Assembly: GCF_002865645.1 (NCBI RefSeq)
Contig: NW_020194554.1
Location: 682,001-746,000, forward strand
DNA length: 64,000 bases
Direction: 5' to 3'
DNA from: Hyaloscypha bicolor E
Lineage: Eukaryota > Ascomycota > Leotiomycetes > Helotiales > Hyaloscyphaceae
Below are positions 1 through 12,703 of the stretch, piece after piece. The notes beneath the pieces are model-generated. The model saw nothing but the letters and a program-made list of their open reading frames with translations. It had not been told where the DNA came from and did not search any database. Numbering within the stretch: the stretch's first letter is position 1; each line of letters begins with the position of its first letter. Made by a program: the position numbers and the translations under genes.

Positions 1-1805
1 AAATATAATATTATAATATTAATAACTATTTCCCTAAATTTATTAAATCTAATTAAAATTAGTTTATTAGTTCAATTATATATATAATACGAGATTATAT
101 TATATATAAGGTAATAATAATAAATATAGTTATACTTATAGTTATAAAAATAAAGAAAAAATAAATAATAATAAATAAGTTCTCTTTATAATTTATAAGA
201 AATTTATTAATAAATTTAGGCTTATTAATTTTTTTTAAAAAAAAGATTAAAAAAATAATAAGTTTTAAATATAGAAATATTTAATTTCTTTATAATTATA
301 TTAATAATTTATTTAATAATAATTAATTTTATATAAATATATAAAATTAATATTAATATTTTTAACTTTTTACTTAATATTATTATATATTATTTAATTA
401 ATTTATTAAGATATATATTTTATATTAATTAATATTAACTATTTTTAAATTAAGATATATAATAATTTTTAAATTATTATATATTAAATAATTTTAATAT
501 TTATTAAGATTATAACTAAATTATAAACCGAAAATTACTTTATTATATATTATATTATATTTAAAATATATAAAATATATAATAAACTCAAAAGTTTTAA
601 ATAAGAATTTAAAATAAGTTTTCTTTATTTTTTATTATATTAATTATTACGGGTATAATATTTAGGGCTCAAAAAGTAATATAAAGGTCCTTTATAAAGA
701 CGATTTAAAGCTAAAGAAAAGAAAACTAGAATATAAAAGGCTATAAAAGTAAAGTATACTTATAATATACTAGCTTCTAAGGGACCTAGTATCCTAAATA
801 TCTTTATATATATTTCTATACTAGCTATTAAATAATTATATTAGATAACTAAAATATTAGAACCTAAACTATAATATTAATAAATAAATATACTAATTTT
901 AAATAAAATAAAACTTTTAATAATACTATTAATAAAAGTATAATTAAGTTTAAATCTTTTTTTTAAAAATAAGTGTTTCAAATAATAAAAGTAAAGCTTT
1001 ATATTTAATTCTTTTTAATTCTCGAATTAATTAAGAAGAATTAACTAGTATTAGTTTATTTAATAATATATCTTTAAATATATAAGTAATTTCTTTTATT
1101 ATTTCTTAATAAATATAATATATTTTAAATTATATTTAATTCTAATAAAAGTAACTTAAATATATATATTATTAATATATTTTTTAATATAAAAAACTAA
1201 TTAATAATTTATTTAAAAGAAAAGAAAAGAGATAAAAAAGTAAATAAAATTTACTTAATATTTTCTTAATATTATTTATATATTATAGTACTAATATATA
1301 TATAAATTAAGCTCTTAAATTATTAGAAGTTTAATATTATTAAAATCCTTATTTTAGCTTTAATAACCAGAAAATATTTAGAAATCTTAGTTTCTTTAAT
1401 TACTAATAAGAGATTCTTTTCTCAAAAGGCTTTTATTATTATTAAATTATATAATAGACTTAAAAAAAGTATTTTTAAGAATATATTTAACTTAAAAAGC
1501 TAAGAAATATTCAAAACCGAATTAGAAGAGATTAAAAAAGAGAAGAAAAAAGAGAAAAAAAGAAGATTTTAAAGAGGATTACTAGTTTATTATTATAGAA
1601 AATTGGTATTTAACTATTATTATATAAGCCCTAGCTTAGTTTAATTAGAACTATTTAATAAGTACCTTAGTTATTTATTAATTATTAGTATTTATAAATA
1701 TTTACAATTAATTATTCTAATCTAATTAAATTATATAAGTATTATATTAATCAAATTTTATTTATATTATTTATAAATATTTATAAATTAATTATTGTAA
1801 TTAAA
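1..1805. repeat. AT-rich RIP-degraded transposon block, no intact gene
   Basis: Very AT-rich sequence with almost no CA or TG dinucleotides and stop codons in all frames. Bases 1-110 resemble the 230-bp LTR-like repeat seen near 20.8 and 26.2 kb. Bases about 1380-1560 (plus strand) vaguely read like a mutated hAT C-terminal dimerisation region followed by a Lys/Glu-rich tail, but this is weak. Bases about 1610-1800 match the right edge of the block ending at 26880. The change to ordinary composition at about 1806 is abrupt. I see no functional gene here. Confidence 0.7.
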
Positions 1806-2052
1806 TTTTTCGCACACTGCCAATACTTTAAAAGCGAAGCACAAAATGAGACCTTCCATCGAATATTCCTTGTTTGACTGATACTATTCGTATTAAGGGA
1901 ACTGGACTAGACTAACTATCGCAACAAGAACGGCCTGCCTGTTGACAACACTAAGAAAGCTCCATACGCAACATCTCCCAATTTCTGAACCATCCAAATT
2001 TCCAATTTCCGAGCATTTGTATTCCAAGGTACCACAACGAACCGTAGTGGCT

Positions 2053-2985
2053 TTACGCTACAGCTCCAGTATCAGCAGGAGTCTGAGCCTGAGTCTGGCC
2101 GGTTTCTCTATGGATATCCTATAAACAAATGTTAGTTTCGTCTACTAGAAATAATTCTATTGATATCTATCACCATCACTTTGGACTGATATTGTTTTTG
2201 CAATAAAATCGAGCACTTACATCCATTCTTGTTCCACTCTTCTCATTCAAGTGTTTCCTATCATCCCGCTTCGTAAAAACAACATAAAGCCCCTTCCAAA
2301 GCATTAGCCTACAATGTGTTTACTCTGATAAATATATAAAAAAGAGGGGAGGAGGGAGGGGGGTTGTAGGCGAAATACTTACAATAAAAGAATTGACGAG
2401 CCAACAGAGCCCCCCAATAAAACTAAAAGCAAGAACAGTTCTCCATGGTCCACACCCAACGTTCCCGACCGGAGTGTATATAGGATAGGGGTGGTACCAA
2501 AGTCGTCCCCAGTAGTAACCCCAATAGTTCGTATACCAATAGGACGAACAAGTGTGAGCCCCACTTAGCTATATCGATATTAACATTTCTGTTGCTTTGA
2601 AGAAATTTTAAACTATGAATGATGTATTCCCTTTAGGTGTCCATGATAATACGAAGAAGAAAAAATGGAAGAAAAGATCAATAGGTAGTAGGTGAATAGG
2701 AGCGCTTACGTTGTCGAGCAGACCAAACGCAACCATCCAGCAGATAAAGAGGGCGCAATCGAGAGGAAATGCCCAGAATGAATACAAAAAGGGCGGCAGA
2801 AGGATGATGGAAGCAGCTACACTTATGCCGGCTATTACTTCAGCGTAAATAATTTTTGAGTCGGCATGTCCATTGCCCAAATCCAAAAGATATAAAAATC
2901 TGCCGAGGATACCAAGCACAATACAAGCGCAGGTCAACTCTCCGATGCGGAAGACGACTGATACGACTTTAGAAGCGGTACCCAT
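2053..2985 (-). CDS. MARVEL-domain four-helix membrane protein (4 exons, 199 aa)
   Basis: Exons, in transcript order: 2985-2710, 2568-2383, 2292-2221, 2118-2053. Phases agree at every junction, giving 199 residues. Four membrane segments lie near residues 7-29, 45-66, 69-90 and 135-160. The loop before the last helix has the aromatic, Cys-containing pattern typical of fungal MARVEL ('membrane-associating') proteins: C99, a Tyr/Trp run with WGYYWGRLW near 108-116, and C131 followed by PWR at the helix start. Helix 4 continues across the exon 2/3 junction into GLYVV. The third intron has a clear ACTAAC branch site. The hydrophilic tail is Thr/Gln/Ala rich. Such proteins sit in cell or vesicle membranes and are linked to membrane organisation, but the exact role is unknown. 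The acceptor of intron 2 (AAG) is the least certain point. Confidence 0.8.
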
Positions 2986-3420
2986 TTTTGAATGTGGATT
3001 CTGTAAATGTTGAAGGGAAGATAATAACGTTTGGTGACTGTAAAAATCGTGTTCGGGGCGGTATCCTCACTATTTAAGTCGCAATTCGAAAACGTATTAG
3101 CTGAGTCCAAAATTTAACCTTGCGCCATTACCATGTCCAAGTCTCAGCTGTTCTGCAGGCATTACCGGATCCCATACGCAGTTTTGGCGAGACCGTCCAG
3201 GCCGTGGTCCGTTGCGTGGTCCGTGGTCCGTGGTCCGTTGTATCAGCTGAGAATCCAGGCTGGTCTGCTTTTCAAAAAATCTAATATATTGCATGGACTA
3301 AATTACTCGTTCGGGGAAGAGCGTAAGCCTCGTAACCCTCCTACATAATCTTATATATTGGCATTTCATGAGTGGGAATTAAAAGAACAATATTATAAAA
3401 GAGATATAAATAAATAATGA
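2986..3420. other. Intergenic region upstream of the MARVEL gene
   Basis: Ordinary-composition DNA that should contain the MARVEL promoter on the minus strand. The only structure I see is a short run of GTGGTCC-like units at about 3200-3240. Short open frames on both strands here (up to 71 codons) lack any recognisable domain and I do not treat them as genes. Confidence 0.5.
3198..3242. repeat. Short GTGGTCC-type tandem repeat
   Basis: Four to five imperfect copies of a 7-bp GTGGTCC unit, two separated by an interposed GTTGC. It is too short and degenerate to be more than simple-sequence slippage. Confidence 0.6.
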
Positions 3421-6400
3421 AGTGATTTGTAATCAAGTATTAAATAAGCCTATAGCTAATTATTTATTCTTATTTAGTCCGGTAATTTTTTACTTTTTTA
3501 ACTCAAATATTATTATATCTTTATTTATATTTATTCTATTAAAATAACCGTAATTCTTGGCTTTTAAAGTTCTTAATATAATAATATTAAATATAATATA
3601 AATAACTTTATTATTAAGAGATTAATAATTAATTTGTTTTCTTTTATTTATTTTACTTATAATTAAGGAAAGTAATTATCTTATTTATATTTATTTTACT
3701 TATATACTTTAGTAATATAATTAAATTAAATTTTATTAACTATTTTAATAATATAAAATCTATATTTTATTATATTTAAATTATTATATATAAAAAAAAG
3801 AAAACTTAAAACTTAATATTTTATAATATATAAAAAAACTTAATAATAAAATATTATATAAATAGTTTATAAGATTAAATACTATTTTAAATTAAGAAAT
3901 ATATTTTAATTATATTTTTATATAATTTTAAAATATATTTATTATATTATTTCTCTTTTTAAACTTTTAATTTTAAGTTTAAAGACTTTTTAATTTTAAG
4001 TTTTATTTTTATAATATTTTATTTTTTTATAAATTTAATTAATTTATTTTAATACTAACTTAATATAAAATAAAAAATATATATTAAATAAGACTATTTT
4101 AAAATTAATTATAATTAATTATAAATTCTATTTTTTAGTTTCTTATTATTATTTTAGTTTATTATATAATTTATATAATTTTTATATTAATTTATAAATT
4201 ATATCTTAAATTTTCTTTTAAAAATTAAGTATTTTATAACTATAATTATTAATTAAGGAAAGAATATTATAAAATTCTTCTTTTTTTAAATTATTAATTT
4301 TCTTTTTCTTTTTTTATAACTTTATTTATTTTTTATTTTTAAATAATCTTTAGATTCTTTTTAAACTTTTTTAAATTCTTTTTATTTCTTTAATTTTATT
4401 TTATAATTATATTATTATAAGTATCTTAATAATTCATTATATTAAATAATAAAATTATATAATATATATTTAATACCGAAATTATAATAAGTCTTATTAT
4501 ATTATAAATTATATTTCTATTTTTAATTTCTCTTTTTCTAAATTTCTAAGTTTTTTAAACTTATATTTTGTATTTTATATTTAAATTACTTAATATAGCT
4601 TTACTTCTTTTAATTGACTTTTTTAATATTAAAACTTTAATATTTTATTATTATTTTATTATTATTTTATTATTATTTTATTATTATTATTATTATTTTA
4701 TTATTATTATTGTTTTTATTATTTATTAAATTAATTATATTTCTTATATTAAGAATATTATTTATAATATTTGTATTTTAGTTATTTTTATTTATTTAGC
4801 TTAAATTTAAACTTTTTTTAATAATATTATTAATATCTTTTATTATTAAATAAATTTATTTCATTTTACTATTATATTAATTATTATTAAGCTAATTTAT
4901 CTTTAATTACTTATAATTATAATAAGTTTTTAAAATATATATAAATTAAAAGTATTAATTTAAAATATTTATTTTATTTTATATAAAGTTTTTTTTTAAT
5001 AAAAGTATTTATTTTTTATTATTAATATTTTATAATTTTTTTATTAAATTTATTAATAAGTAATTCTTTTAATAAATAAGATTTTTTTCTTTTTTTATAA
5101 ATTAAAATTAATTTTACTTTAAACTCTTTTCTTTTATTAATTTTTATTAGATTTAATTCTATAATTATATTAATTTTAAAATATTATAACTTTAAAAATA
5201 AAATATAAATAATATTATAAACTTTATATAAAAGTAGTAATTTTAAATAATATACTTTTATATATATTATTATAACTTTTATTATTTAAAAGAGTTTTAA
5301 ATATTTATTTATTAAGTTTATATTTAACTTAAGTTATTAAATATTTCTTATATAAAGTATTATTTTATTTTTAATTTTAAACTTCTTAATAATATATTTT
5401 CTATTATAATACATCTTTTATATATTTATTACTTATTATTATTTCTTTAAGTTTTTTTTATATTTTTCTTAAATTTTCTTAACTCTTTTTATTATTATTA
5501 ATAGTTTATTTTCTAAAGTATTATTTTTAATATATAATTTAATAACTAAATAAAAGTTATAAAATATATAAAAAGAAGTAGTTTTATTTATTAAATATTA
5601 TAAATTATTATATATAAACTTAATAAGTATTAGCTTAAGGCCTAATTATTTTATTACTAATTAATATAATATTTTAAGTATTATTTTAAAGTTTAATTTA
5701 AGCTTTTTATTTACTTATTTATTTATAAATAAAATATTATATTTAATTAATATTAAATCTTGAAATAAAAATAAAGATTTATTTAAAACTTATTTATAAA
5801 AATAGAACTTTTATTTAAAGTTATATTTATTAAAACCTCGAAGTCTTTTATTATATATTATGTAATAAATATTGTTTTACTTTTATTTTTTAATATATTA
5901 AATATATCTTAATTTAATTTCTTATATTTTTCTTATATTATATTAAAAGTATTTCTTTTTAGAGATTTTTAATATTTTATATATATTAAAATAACTTTTT
6001 AAAAAGTTATTATAATTTATTTATAATAACTTAATCTTTAATATTATAATATCTTAATAATTTAATTATATTAAGTTCTTAAGTCTTAATATATTTAATA
6101 ATAATTAGTTTTATAAAGTATTTATATTATTATTATATAAAAGAATTTTGTTTTTAGTATTATAAAAGTAATTTAATTAATATTTTTTTATTTTCTTTAT
6201 ATATTTTTTCGAACTTTATTACTTATAAAATAAATATTTATAACTATTTATATTAATAATAAGCTTAAGTAATAATATTATAATTATTATTTTATTATTA
6301 AAGCAGCTTTTTTTTCTTTAAAATTATTTAATATTTTATTAATTAAAAAGTATTTACTTCCTTTTTTAAGCTTTAAATTATAATATTATAAAAATAATAT

Positions 6401-9400
6401 AATAATATATAACTATTATTTATAAAACTTTATATTTTATATTTCTTAATTTATTATAAAATATAAAAAATAAAGTATTTTTAATTACTTTATTTATTAA
6501 ATTTAGTTTTTTTAATAAATTTTTTAAGTTATTTATTACCTTAAAGTATTTATAAATAAATTTTTAATAAAAGCTAATAAAACTTAAAAATATTTAGACT
6601 TTTTTAATATTCTTTAAATTTAATTTTATAAATACCTTTATTTATTATTTTATTAATAAATAATAAAATTATTTAATTCTTAATTATAATAATTAATATA
6701 TAAATAAAGCCTATTTTCTTTTTTAAGAATAAATATAATTAAAACTTTTAGTTACTTTTTAAATAAAATATATATTAAGTTATATAATAATTAAGATCTT
6801 AATTTTAAATTAAATTAAAATTTTATTATATAATAATTAAATAGAATTCTTATAACTTTAATAAAAAGTATATTAATAAGATTTTAATACTTTTTTAAAA
6901 TTAAAATTACTTCTTTTATTAATATTATATTAATTCTTTAATTATTTATTATTAAATAAATAATTAAGAAATATATATATATAATTTATACTTTACTTTT
7001 TTAATAAATTTCTTTATATTTAAGACTTCGATTTTTTTAAATCAAATTTAATATCTTTATATTATATCTTTTTATAAAATATTAAGGAATTAATTATTAT
7101 AAATTACAGAAATTTAAGTATTATATTAATATTATTTAAGTTAAAGTTATATAAAATAAAGTATATATTTAATTTCTTATTAATTCTATATTATATCTTT
7201 TATAATAATTTTAAGAATATAATTTTTATATAAATATTAAATTATATATAAGTATAAAAAGTAATATTTTTATTATTATAAAAGAAGTTATATAAAGAGT
7301 TAAAATAAAAGAGTTTTAAATATAATATTTTATTTAAATTAATTATATATATAAATGAACTTTTTATATAAATTACTAAATTAGTATTTATATATTTGAG
7401 AAAGAAATCTTATAATTAAAAGTTATATAAAAAACAAAAAACAAAAAATCTTATTATAATATTATTTCTTTAAATAGTAATAAAATATTTATTTTTAAAA
7501 TTAGTTTCTTTTTAATATAATTCGCTTTTATATTTAAGTTTATTAAGGCTTTAACTTAGTATTTTCTCTTTTTTATATTAATAATAACTTTAATTATTAA
7601 CTTTATTTCTTAAGTTTTATTTAATATAATATAAATAAATATAGCTATTATAAAATATTATTATTTCTTTATTTCTTTAATTCTAAATAAATATATATTT
7701 TATAACTTAATTCACAATAATTAAAATAAGTTTATTATATAATATATTATTTCTTTTTTTAATTCTTATTATTAATATATTATTTAATTTTGTTATTATA
7801 TTATTAAATAACTTTTTATATAATTTTTAAAATAAAAATTAATTTCCTTTTACTTTTTTTTTCTTCTTTTCTTATATATCTTTTCTTTTTTATTATTATT
7901 TTATTATCTTATTATAATAGTTTTATTTACTTTTAAATATATTAAAATAGGTTTTAATTCTTATAATTATAATAATAAAACGTTTTTAATTATTTAAAAT
8001 ATTTCTTTTATTATTATTTATTAATATATTTCAAGTTATTTTCTTACATTAATTAACTATATTAATTAACTATATTAAAGTTAAAATTATTTAAAATTTA
8101 ATAAAAGCTTTTTAATTTATATTATTAATACTTATTATATATTTTTATTTCTTTTAAATATTTCTTATTATATTCTTAAAATTAGATATATAATATATAA
8201 CTTTTATTATATTTATATTTTATATAAAAATTTTTTTTTAATAAAGTAAATCTTATATTTTCTTACTATTCTTTCTTTTATATAATATAGTTTTCTCGAG
8301 TTTTGTATTTTATTATTTTAATATATATTTTCTTTTTTAATATTATAAGTTTAAATTCAAAAAATATAAATTATTATAGTTATAAAAGCTAAATTAATAA
8401 AGAGCTATAAAGATTTATAAAATTCTTGATCTTATATTTTATATTTAAATAAACGGCCGATTTTCTTATAATAATATTCGAGTTAATTCTTATAAAATAA
8501 TTAAACTAGAAAAGAAAGTAATTATTAATTATATATTTAATTAAGATTTTAGAGTATTCTTTTTCTAATAAACTAATATTAAAAATATAATAAATAATCT
8601 CTTAAAAATTTAATTTAATTATATTTATAACTTTTAAAGGGCTTTATATAAAGATCTTAAGCTAATTAGTATATAGTTTCAATTAATAAAAAATATATAA
8701 ATAAAGTATAATATAATAAATAGTAATTTCTATAATTTTAATAATATTAGCTTTTTAATAAACTAAAGTATATTTAAAATAATTATTATATATATTAATT
8801 AATATAGTAAATCTAAAGAAATATAGCTAGATAATTAGAAATAAATAATAGTAAAAATTAGAATATCTCTTTATTTTTAGTTATTTAAGGCCTTAATTAT
8901 TTTATAAACTAGTATTTTAAAACCGATTTTTTATATAATTGAATTATTAAATCCATAAATAAATAAATAAATAATAAAACGAATTTAAAATAATTAAAAT
9001 ATCTTAATAAATATATTATTACTTTTAAAAATAATTTATATTAAATACTAGTTTTTAATAAATATAAGAATTATAAATTAATTAAATTTTGAAACTATTA
9101 TAACTCTTATAATATTATAATTCTTAAATTACTTCTTTATCTCTCTTATATAATTTAGCTATTTAATATTAGATATTTTAGTATATTAAAATAAATATAT
9201 AACTAGTAAATTAAAGGTTTTATAAAAGCCTATATTTATTATATTAGTAAAGTTAAGCTCTTTATAGCTTTTAAAGTAATATATTTATAGTTAATTATAT
9301 TCTAAAATAGTTAAACTGAATTTTATAAAGCTAGCTTAATTTTCTTTAATTTTCTTATAATAATCTTAAAGCTTAATATTAAGTTATAAACTTTAATACT

Positions 9401-12095
9401 AACTAGTTTTATTATTATTAATACTAATTCTTAAATCTTCTAAATATTATATAATTCAATTAATATTCTTTTATAAATAACTTCAGTTCGGAATTATATT
9501 ATTTATTATTAAAAAAGCTTATTAATATTTGTTTTTATTATAATTATAATATTAGTAAAAAAATATAAAGTAATTCTTTTAATAGCTGAAATATATTTAC
9601 TATAAAAAATAAGTAAATTTAATATAATAAATACTTTAAAGAGGTTTATTAAAATAAAAGATAATTAGATATATAATATTATAGAAATTATAAAAAAACC
9701 AGTTATAATATATATATTTATTAAAAAGATATAAATATATCTAGTTTATTAAATTTCGAGTAATTTTAATTAATTTAATATATAATAATTAAATAATTAT
9801 AATTTAAAGTAATAGAAAAATAGAAAGATATATTATTTACTAATAAATTATATTATTAATACTTTATAAATAAAGTATATTATTAATAAAATAACGGCTT
9901 TTTATTATTTTATTATAAGAATATTAATACTTTTAAGTTAATAAATTTAAGTTCTTTATTACTTTTAATTTATTTATTAATATTATTTTTAATTCTAAAT
10001 TTAGTTATAATGTTTTTATTTTATTTAATTATTTTAATTATATATTTTTAATAATATTTTTAATATTTTTCTATATTCTTTATTCTTTTATTTTACTATT
10101 ATATTATTTAAATATTTTAATTATTACTTAATTACTTTATAATAAACTATTTCTTAAATACTAAATTAATTAAAATATAAAGAACTTAATAGTAAAATAT
10201 TATATAAGTAGTTTATAAAATTAAATAATATTTCTTTTTAAATATTAGATAACTATATTTTATAATTTTTAATATTATATTAAAGTTATATTAATAGTAT
10301 TTTAAATTAAAAAGTATTATTTTAAACCAGAAAATATATTTTAATTATATTTTTATATAATTTTAATATATATTTATTATAATATTTTAACTTTTTACTT
10401 AATATTAATATTTTATTATTTAAATCTTCTTTATTTTTAATATTTTTAATATTAAAAACTAATACTTTTAATTCCTTAATTATTTAAAGAAGGCTTAAAT
10501 ATTATTTATTTAATAATAATAATACTTATATTATAATAAGGGCTTATTAAGCTTATAAATAAAAGTAAGATTCTTAATTAAAAAGAGCTTATTTTACCTT
10601 TTATATTCTTTAAAGTAAAGGAATTTTATTTTATTATTTTTATAATCTTAAATACTTTATATAATTAACTTTTTTATTATTTTATTTTTTACTTAAATAA
10701 GCTTTTTTTAAAATTTTAAAGCTTTTTAAATACCTCTTTCTTATTCTTTACTTTAATATTAACTCTAAACTTATTAATTAATAATATATTCTCTCTTTTA
10801 TAAATAATTTATTTAATATTATTCTTATATTTATTCTTAATTAAAAGTTTAGCTTATAAACTATATACTAAACTCTTTAAAAAAAATTAATAATTATATA
10901 ATAATTAAAGGTTTATTAATAAATTAATATTAAATTCTTAAAGAAAGAAATAATAAAATACTTAAAATTAAGATTATAAAGAGTTAATTAAATAATTAAC
11001 TTATAGTAATACTTTTAAAAATAAAAGATATTAATATTAAATAAGAAAAATAATAATATAAATATTATTTTAAACTAGAATTTATTTATTTTATAAAACT
11101 CGTAATTATTAAAGAAAAAGATCTTTTATAACTTATTTAAATTAATATAAATATAGTATATTAAATAATTAAAATATAATAAAATTATTTTATTATTAAT
11201 ATATTTTATTAAAGTAATAATTATTCTTTTCTTTTTAATAAACTTAAATATAATTTAGTTTTCTATAATTTTTTAGCCTAGAATAATAATAAAAAAAGAA
11301 AAAAGATTATTATTATTTATTTAAATAGTTTTAATTATTATTATAAACTTTTAATTCTCGAAGTTTAATATATATATTTCTTTAACTTCTATTAAAATAA
11401 TAATATATTCTTTTTTTAAATACTTGAAATAAATTCTTATTTTATTTATATTAATTATATTCTTAGTTTTTATAATCTTATACTTATAAAATATAATATA
11501 ATAATTATTAAACTATTTTTTAATCTTTATTTTAATATAATAATAAAGTTATATATAAGTAATTAACTTTATTTTAATTATATAAAATATCTTATAATTA
11601 TAATACTAGTTAATAAACTATTATCTTAAAAGAATTAATATAAAAAGATTTTATTTTTAATAATATATTAATTTATTTTTTTGAAATTATAAAAATAAAA
11701 TATATATTAAATATAAATAAATAATAATTAAAAATATTATATTATATATTATATATTATATTAAGCTTTAGCTTTTATTACTTATAATAATATTACTTTA
11801 TTACCTTTTTTTAAAAATTTTAATTTATTTTTTAATCTAATATATTACTTTTCTTAATACTTCTTTTTTAATATAATATATTCTTATAACAAATATTAAG
11901 ATTTCTTCTTTATTCTTAAGAGCTTAAAAATATATATTATTAAAGACTCGATTATAATTAGGCTTAGTTATATATAAATAATAGTAATAATTAGAGAAGA
12001 ATTTCTTAATATATAAGGAATTAATTAGTCTTATATTAAATATATTAATAAGAATTATAATATTAAGTTATAAATAATTATTTAAATACATAATA
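3421..12095. repeat. AT-rich RIP block with decayed LTR retrotransposon
   Basis: About 8.7 kb of saturated AT-rich DNA without a usable reading frame. CA/TG are nearly absent whereas CT, AG, AC and GT persist, as expected when C is mutated specifically in CpA. A trinucleotide ATT-type microsatellite lies near 4640-4710. Direct repeats near 3837-3953 and 10177-10387 look like remains of LTRs. Reverse-strand relics near 6.5 kb resemble a Ty3/gypsy reverse transcriptase. Edges at about 3420 and 12095 are sharp. Confidence 0.75.
3837..10387 (-). mobile_element. Decayed LTR element, probably Ty3/gypsy, minus orientation
   Basis: A stretch at about 3837-3953 recurs at about 10177-10387 in direct orientation. 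Both copies share the run ACTTAATARTAAAATATTAT (R = A or G) and a longer AT stretch; the left copy seems to lack about 90 bp. Between them, on the minus strand near 6530-6600, the mutated pattern G-L/F-Y-x-F followed by I-Y/F-L recalls the gypsy motif GFxNFYRxFI, also readable near 51.0 kb. No target duplication could be fixed. Assignment rests on pattern only; the coding capacity is destroyed. Confidence 0.4.
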
Positions 12096-12703
12096 CTAAA
12101 ATCGCGTTTTTGGTATGTTTTTACTCTAAAAATTAAGCTTCGGGTTTTACTAATAAGACACTTGTTTTTGCGGGATCCTTGCTTTCCCCGACTGCAAGGA
12201 AATGCGCAGCACGAGGCTAACCGACTATTAGTCATTAAATATCACATGCGATTTGGGGTCCCAACCAAATCAAAAGTCAACGCCACAAAAATTTCCCCGC
12301 TTTATTGACACTAGATGACGGCATTTGTCAGGAGATTATCAGACAATTAGATGAACTGACGACATCCAATAAGAATACGATGCGTATTCATTCAGTCTCG
12401 AACCTTGGGATACGTGAATCAAGCATAAAATCCCTCGCTGAAATAACGAATTGATCGGGATGACAAATTTTCCAGAAACAGATATTGAAACTTGTTTATA
12501 GTCCTTACCAAATGAAATTAGGTACAGCCGAGGCTCATATCTCCTACCGAGTTTCCTAATAAACATATATAATTATTTACTATTGAATATCTGTGATGTG
12601 AAAAAACAACGAAGTATCACTGATTCAGTTATTCGATAATTCTCTATTTATCCCGATTAAAAGAGTTTCCCCGATTATCTATTTTCAAAATCCGATATTT
12701 GAA
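12096..12703. other. Intergenic region upstream of the potassium-channel gene
   Basis: Normal-composition sequence that should hold the promoter and 5' UTR of the TOK channel gene. A 75-codon open frame on the minus strand (12339-12566) has no recognisable domain or splice context. I found no RNA gene or repeat. Confidence 0.45.

Noticed and set aside
2379..2564. 61-codon minus-strand frame inside the MARVEL gene
   Set aside because: It is the wrong frame of exon 2; the correct frame gives the conserved MARVEL loop and last helix.
12339..12566. 75-codon minus-strand frame upstream of TOK
   Set aside because: No domain, no splice context and no start-codon support; treated as chance.
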